From assembly GCA_029262775.1 (NCBI GenBank), contig JAJCYR010000067.1:1-52144 (forward strand): DNA of 52,144 nt. Reading direction: 5' to 3'. Below are positions 52,004-52,144 of the stretch, piece after piece (the first letter of the stretch is position 1; each line of letters opens with the position of its first letter). The notes beneath the pieces were generated by a model. The model made no database searches. It saw only the letters and a list, made by a program, of their open reading frames with translations, and was not told the origin of the DNA. Source of the DNA: Bacteroidota bacterium (lineage in GTDB: Bacteria > Bacteroidota > Rhodothermia > Rhodothermales > UBA10348). The translations under genes were made by a program, and so were the position numbers.

Positions 52004-52144
52004 AAGCGTGTTGAAAAACCATCACACACCCTTCTGCGGCGGCGAAACGCCATCTACTGCGTTGTCCCTCCTTCTTGCGCCGGTACCGGCGCAGAACGCG
52101 CTGCTATTCGGCGTCGGGACGCCTTGCATCTGTCATTCCGGCGC
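51999..52144 (+). repeat. Dispersed repeat copy 2, at the glyA 3' end; cut by the window edge
   Basis: Starts in the last codons of glyA. 51999-52041 is identical to copy 1 (34751-34709 read on the minus strand), and 52114-52144 matches at 30 of 31 positions. The 72-bp block between (bounded by CGGCG at 52037-52041 and 52109-52113) is absent from copy 1, consistent with deletion between the short direct repeats. It holds an 18-bp perfect palindrome (52076-52093, centre GGTACC). The far end, with the presumed second inverted arm, is outside the window. Confidence 0.85.

Overview
The window reads as chromosomal DNA of a GC-rich (by eye about 60%) Gram-negative bacterium of the Bacteroidota/Rhodothermota side of the tree. 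The grounds are a TonB receptor with STN and carboxypeptidase-like N-terminal domains next to a DUF4249 lipoprotein and an ECF sigma/FecR pair, bacillithiol synthesis genes (bshB1, bshC), a BamD lipoprotein, a bifunctional-nuclease (BFN) gene, weak Shine-Dalgarno sequences and many ATGA/TTGA/TGATG gene overlaps. Rhodothermales is my best guess from GC and gene content; no rRNA is present to settle it. There are no phage, IS transposase, CRISPR, rRNA or tRNA genes. Coding density is very high; the only gene-free stretch above 300 bases is 17263-17594.

Layout. (A) 1-17262, all minus: gcvP (cut by the window edge); a cell-envelope run nadD > NagZ-like GH3 > class A beta-lactamase-like lipoprotein > rnc, with bamD and a TPR/periplasmic-binding-fold protein just upstream; then efp > accB > accC > gcvH > guaA, tightly packed; then an acylating aldehyde dehydrogenase with an unusual C-terminal tail and a PQQ-type propeller lipoprotein. 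(B) 17595-28903, all plus: a probable synthase-dependent exopolysaccharide locus. Unit one is a KaiC/RecA-like protein fused to a GGDEF-like domain, a BcsC/PelB-sized TPR plus beta-barrel exporter, and a processive GT2 synthase. After a candidate terminator and promoter, unit two is a small Gln-rich membrane protein and two paralogous envelope proteins with amidotransferase-like and deacetylase-like domains. (C) 49798-28907, all minus: argS, pheA, ECF sigma, FecR, TonB receptor, DUF4249, recX, SpoIIE-type phosphatase, purine nucleoside phosphorylase, a trypsin-like protease with TPRs, hisC, BFN, bshC, leuS, bshB1. (D) 49952-52003, plus: DUF4159 protein and glyA.

How the genes work together. 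gcvP, gcvH and glyA are parts of glycine/one-carbon metabolism scattered over 50 kb. efp-accB-accC joins translation with the start of fatty-acid synthesis. bshB1 and bshC give two of the three bacillithiol steps. Sigma-FecR-TonB-DUF4249 is a classic surface-signalling uptake module. The most interesting part is region B: the synthase keeps all its catalytic motifs, while the regulator's two domains and both deacetylase-like proteins appear to have lost the canonical catalytic residues, which suggests an exopolysaccharide machine controlled and scaffolded by pseudoenzymes.

Two other things stand out. A dispersed non-coding repeat occurs in two inverted copies (34637-34751 and from 51999 to the window end), each swallowing the stop codon of its upstream gene (hisC, glyA). 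The EutE/PduP-type aldehyde dehydrogenase carries a Pro/Ala-rich linker and terminal helix resembling a microcompartment encapsulation peptide, although no shell genes are in view.
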